Assembly (NCBI RefSeq): GCF_022605725.1
Contig: NC_065564.1
Location: forward strand, 8,348,698 to 8,412,697
Origin: Anthonomus grandis grandis
Lineage: Eukaryota > Arthropoda > Insecta > Coleoptera > Curculionidae
Reading direction: 5' to 3'
DNA length: 64,000 bases
Shown here: positions 55,501 through 61,500 of the stretch, one piece after another
Layout of the letters: each line of letters opens with the position of its first letter
How positions within the stretch are numbered: the stretch's first letter is position 1
Position numbers and translations under genes: made by a program
The notes under the pieces: model-generated
The model's database searches: none
The model's input: the letters and a program-made list of their open reading frames with translations, nothing else
Told to the model about the DNA's origin: nothing

Positions 55501-58500
55501 GATCATAACCTTAAACTTCTAAGCAACTAAGCTTGGCAACGTTGGATTATCTATATTGCTGCCCTTGTCACTTGTCAAATGAGTATTTGACAAGTGGCAG
55601 TTGAGTTGTAAAAAAATTGAGAGATGAGAACAAAAAGAGACAGGGATAGTAATAAAAAAATAGACAATTAGGAAGGAGGTTAAAAATTTAGAAGGGAAGA
55701 GAGGGAGAGCAAAAGAACTGTGTTTATTTTAATAATTTAATTTATATTTTCCCTGTTTTGTGGTTTTTTAATTTGTAGCTTAAGTATATAAATAAAAAGT
55801 AAGAAAAAGGGTGAAAGGAGATAAGGAGAGAAAATTCAAAGGGTCAAATTAAAATGATATAGTCACAAAGAGTGAAAGAAAGAGACAGGGAAAGTGTTTT
55901 TTAAGTCATACAATTATAATTACAAAAAATGGAAAATATGATAAAGGAACAAGTGGAAAAGAGAGAAAAAATAAGAAAAATACGTAAAGGAGGAGAGCAT
56001 ATTTAGACAGGTAGAAACAAAATTGGAATTTAAGCGAGAAGAGAAATAAGATGAATGAAAATGAAAAGGAGATGGACTAATATAAGGAAAGAGAAAGAGA
56101 AAAGCAGATAGTGCTAAGAAGGGATAGAAACGGGAAATCTTAAATCGTACCATCTAGGAAGAAAATCTTAAACTACTGTTATTAACTGAGCTTGGCAACG
56201 TTGGCTTTTCCATATAATTGCTCGTGTCACTTGTCAAATAAATTTTTGCATGACATGTTTCTACTATTAAATTAGAACATTTTTGTTTTAATTATTTAAA
56301 AATACCTCAGCAACTGAACTTGCAACTTTGCTGTCAACATTGTCTTCTTCTTCTTCATAGAGTAGCTTGCGTCAATTGTCAGAAATGTCAAATAGATTTT
56401 TGATAAATGACAGTTGAATTTGTCATCAGACTCAGATAGGTGCGCAGTAGGCTGAGCAATAAAGACATCTACATATAGTCGCTCTTGTCACTTGTTTTGG
56501 AGCTATTTATTTTTTTTCTTTAATTACTCGACACTATCAGAGGCCTCACGGAAGTCTCAATAACTGACAAACAAATTGTCCGATTTTGTTTATTTAAATT
56601 TTACTTGAAAGTCGATGGATTTCTTTATAAAAAAGTTACTACAAGTTCCACTGTAGCTCTTCAAGTTTTAGAGTTATTTAATTTTTTATGTAATTACTTG
56701 ATCATTGTCAGAGGCTTCACGGAAATCTCAGTAACATAAAAAGTAATGGTCCGATTTTATTTATTTAAATATTATATGATAGTCGATGAATTTCTTTATG
56801 AAAAAGTTACTACAAGTTTCACTGTAGCTCTACAAGTTTTAGAAATATTTAATTTTTTATGTAATTACTTGATCATTGTCAGAGGCTGCAGAGAAATCTC
56901 AGTAACTTAGAAAGTAATGGTCCGATTTTATTTATTTAAATTTTATATGATAGTCGATGAATTTCTTTATAAAAAAGCTACTACAAGTTTCACTATAACT
57001 CTACAAGTTTTGGAACTATTTAATTTTTTGTTAAATTACTCGACACTGTCAAAAGCTTCACGGAAGTCTCAATAACTGATAAACTAATGGTCCGATTTTA
57101 TTTATTTAAATTTCACATGAAAGCTATTGAGTTTCCTAACCAAAAAGTTGCTACAAGTTTCACTGTAGCTCTACAAGTTTTGAAACTATTAAATTTTTTG
57201 TTAAATTACTCGACACCATCAAAGGCTTCACGGAAGTCTTAATAACTTAAAAACTAATTGTCCGATTCTATTGATTTAAATTTTACATTAAAGCCATTGA
57301 GTTTTCTAACTAAAAAGTGTCTACAAGTTTCACTGTAGCTCTACAAGTTTTAGAGTTATTTAATTTTTTATGTAATTACTTGATCATTGTCAGAGGCTGC
57401 AGAGAAATCTCAGTAACTTAGAAAGTAATGGTCCGATTTCATTTATTTAAATTTCACATGAAAGCCATTGAGTTTCCTAACCAAAAAGTTACTACAAGTT
57501 TCACTGTAGCTCTACAAGTTTTGGAACTATTTAATTTTTTGTTAAATTACTCGACACTGTCAAAGGCTTCACGGAAATCTTAATAACTTAAAAACTAATT
57601 GTCCGATTCTATTGATTTAAATTTTACATTAAAGCCATTGAGTTTTCTAACTAAAAAGTGTCTACAAGTTTCACTGTATCTCTACAAGTTTTAGAGTTAT
57701 TCAATTTTTTATGTAATTACTTGATCATTGTCAGGCTGCAGAGAAATCTCAGTAACTTAGAAAGTAATGGTCCGATTTCATTTATTTAAATTTCACATGA
57801 AAGCCATTGAGTTTCCTAACCAAAAAGTTACTACAAGTTTTACTGTATCTCTACAAGTTTTAGAGTTATTAAATTTTTTATGTAATTACTTGATCATTGT
57901 CAGAGGCTGCAGAGAAATCTCAGTAACTTAGAAAGTAATGGTCCGATTTCATTTATTTAAATTTCACATGAAAGCCATTGAGTTTCCTAACCAAAAAGTT
58001 ACTACAAGTTCCACTGTAGCTCTACAAGTTTTAGAGTTATTTAATTTTTTATGTAATTACTTGATCATTGTCAGAGGCTGCAGAGAAATCTCAGTAACTT
58101 AGAAAGTAATGGTCCGATTTCATTTATTTAAATTTCACATGAAAGCCATTGAGTTTCCTAACCAAAAAGTTACTACAAGTTTTACTGTATCTCTACAAGT
58201 TTTAGAGTTATTAAATTTTTTATGTAATTACTTGATCATTGTCAGAGGCTGCAGAGAAATCTCAGTAACTTAGAAAGTAATGGTCCGATTTCATTTATTT
58301 AAATTTCACATGAAAGCCATTGAGTTTCCTAACCAAAAAGTTACTACAAGTTCCACTGTAGCTCTACAAGTTTTAGAGTTATTTAATTTTTTATGTAATT
58401 ACTTGATCATTGTCAGAGGCTGCAGAGAAATCTCAGTAACTTAGAAAGTAATGGTCCGATTTCATTTATTTAAATTTCACATGAAAGCCATTGAGTTTCC

Positions 58501-61500
58501 TAACCAAAAAGTTACTACAAGTTTTACTGTATCTCTACAAGTTTTAGAGTTATTAAATTTTTTATGTAATTACTTGATCATTGTCAGAGGCTGCAGAGAA
58601 ATCTCAGTAACTTAGAAAGTAATGGTCCGATTTCATTTATTTAAATTTCACATGAAAGCCATTGAGTTTCCTAACCAAAAAGTTACTACAAGTTTCACTG
58701 TAGCTCTACAAGTTTTGAAACTATTAAATTTTTTGTTAAATTACTCGACACCATCAAAGGCTTCACGGAAGTCTTAATAACTTAAAAACTAATTGTCCGA
58801 TTCTATTGATTTAAATTTTACATTAAAGCCATTGAGTTTTCTAACTAAAAAGTGTTTACAAGTTTCACTGTAGCTCTACAAGTTTTAGAGTTATTTAATT
58901 TTTTATGTAATTACTTGATCATTGTCAGAGGCTGCAGAGAAATCTCAGTAACTTAGAAAGTAATGGTCTGATTTCATTTATTTAAATTTCACATGAAAGC
59001 CATTTAGTTTCCTAACCAAAAAATTACTACAAGTTTCACTGTAGCTCTACAAGTTTTGGAGTTATTAAATTTTTTATGTAATTACTTGATCATTGTCAGA
59101 GGCTTCACGGAAATCTCAGTAACTTAAAAAGTAATGGTCCGATTTTATTTATTTAAATTTTATATGACAGTCGATGAATTTCTTTATAAAAAAGTTAGTA
59201 CAAGTTTCACTGTAGCTCTACAAGTTTTGGAACTATTTAATTTTTTGTTAAATTACTCGACACTGTCAAAGGCTTCACGGAAGTCTCAATGACTGATAAA
59301 ATAATGGTCCGATTTTATTTATTTAAATTTCACATGAAAGCCATTGAGTTTCCTAACCAAAAAATTACTACAAATTTGGCTGCAGCTCTACAAGTTTTGG
59401 AGCTATTTAATATTTAGTTTAACCACTTAACATTGTCAGAGGCCTTATAAAAGTCTAAAAAAAGTAACATAAAAACTTAATATTCAATTTTTTAAATGAT
59501 CACTTCTTTGGTTTTCTGGTATTCTTGCCCTGAAGAGGCCAGGTGAACAGAAACATGTTTCGATAACCACAAAATCATTCAGAATCACACTGATCGGCGA
59601 AACATGGCAACCTCTGCTTCTCCCTATAGCCGCACTTGTCACTTGTCATTTTGACAATTGACAGTTTGATTTGTCATGAATGGTAGGCTTCAAAATTTGA
59701 TGTTTTGTTCTTTTCCGTTGCATTAAAGAGACTGCAAATAGAGAGGACATGAGTAACCTACGAAATTGAATATTTCTGTCCTAGTTAAAAAAAATTAGGG
59801 TAAACTCAGTCTACCCTTCTCTCCTTTTATTTTCTCTTGTCTCCTTTGTTTTCCTCTCCTTTTCTTTCCGTTTATTTTATTTCCTCTCTTATCCTTCTGT
59901 TCTCTGCTCACTTACTAGCATATCTTCCTTCTCTCTCAAGTAGAATCGCCAAAAAACGCATTATACCATGGACCAATTTGGCTCTATCCAAAATCCAAAT
60001 GGGGGCAAATAATTGCGTCGAATAGTGTCAAACTGAGCCAAACATTTGCCAATATTCGACCATGTTTGCGAAGAGAATTCTTTGACCTTCACGTTGTGTT
60101 AGGTGGAAATTAGGCACAAATCAATAAAAACTTACTGTTAATGGGGAATAAAGAAATAAAACCGCCATGTCGTTTACTAATCGTGCTTGACCTTACATAG
60201 GTTTTTAATTTTCTGTCAATGTCACTTGTCAAATGTCAAGCAAGAAATATAAAGCATAAAGACATTTAATATTCTTATAAAAAAATAGGATATAGATGGT
60301 GCCACTAGGCACGATCCAATACCAACACTTCCTGTGCTGAAACAAATACATTCGTACACGTTTGTCAATATTTGCCGAACGTCGTATTTGTTCATTTTGT
60401 TCGTAATTGCTCTTCATCTGCTCTCTGCGCAGATCAGATTTGCACCGGTTTGCGCATAATTATTCACTTGTTTGTTCGTTTCAGAGCTGTGCCATGCGGC
60501 CACAAAGATCCAGGCGTCGTTCCGGGGGCATATGAGCAGGAAAACTATGGAAAACGACGGGAAAAAGGGCGAGGGGTCTAAGGAGAACAAAGAGGTATAT
60601 TTTGAGCACTTTTTTATATCTAATTTTGGTATTTTTTGCTTAAAAACTAAGTCACAATGGCCAGGGTTGGGCTAGAAGTTCAATAAACTTTAATCGATTG
60701 AGTACAAGTATTTGGCAAATGCGCATTAGCAATTATCTGATGTCAGATGCGCAGAATGAGAAATGTTGTGTTTACTTGATTTGCGCAAGTCATATGGTGT
60801 AGATTAAAGAGCAATCAGTTCATTAAGACTTAATACTTCAAGACTTGATACTGTCGAAGGCTGTAAAAAAATCTAAATATATGGAGAATTTATGCAACGA
60901 TATTATTCATTTTGGTTTCATATGAAAGCTGACGAGTTTCTTTATCAAAAAGGTTCTTATGAGTTTTCTTGTAAATTCAACCGTTTTGGACTTATTAAGT
61001 GGTTTTTTAATGGATTGAAAAAAATCTTGATACTGTCAAAGGCTTTACGAAAATCTGAATATACTGAAAACCGATGCAAAGATTTTATTGATTTTAGTCT
61101 CATATGAAAACTGAAAAGTTTCTTTATCAAAAAGGCCCTTACAAGTTTCTTTATAGATACAACAGTTTGGGAGTTATTGTGCAAGTTTTCAATGGATTGA
61201 AAAAAATCTTGATACTATAAAAGGCTTTACAAAAATATAAATATCTTGAAAACCCATGAAAGGATTTTATTGATTTTAGTTTCATATGAAAGCTGCTCAA
61301 TTTCTTTATCAAAAAGGCCCTTACAAGTTTTCTTATAAATACAACCGTTTTCGAGTTATTGAGCGGTATTTCAGTGAATTGAAAAAATCTTGACACTATC
61401 AAACGCCTTAAAAAAAATTTAATATTTTTACAATTTCATTGTCTTTAGTCTAAAAAAAATACTCATAATTCTAATGACACCAGTCGATAATATTTCTTCA

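Noticed and set aside
55920..56153. 77-codon Phe/Ser/Leu-rich minus-strand frame
   Set aside because: It is the complement of a GAAAAG-rich tract; composition alone explains it.
59525..59565. CTGAAGA...GAAAC string suggesting a hammerhead ribozyme core (as in some Penelope-like elements)
   Set aside because: The sequence between the two core strings does not form a convincing stem II, and no flanking stem I or III was found by eye.
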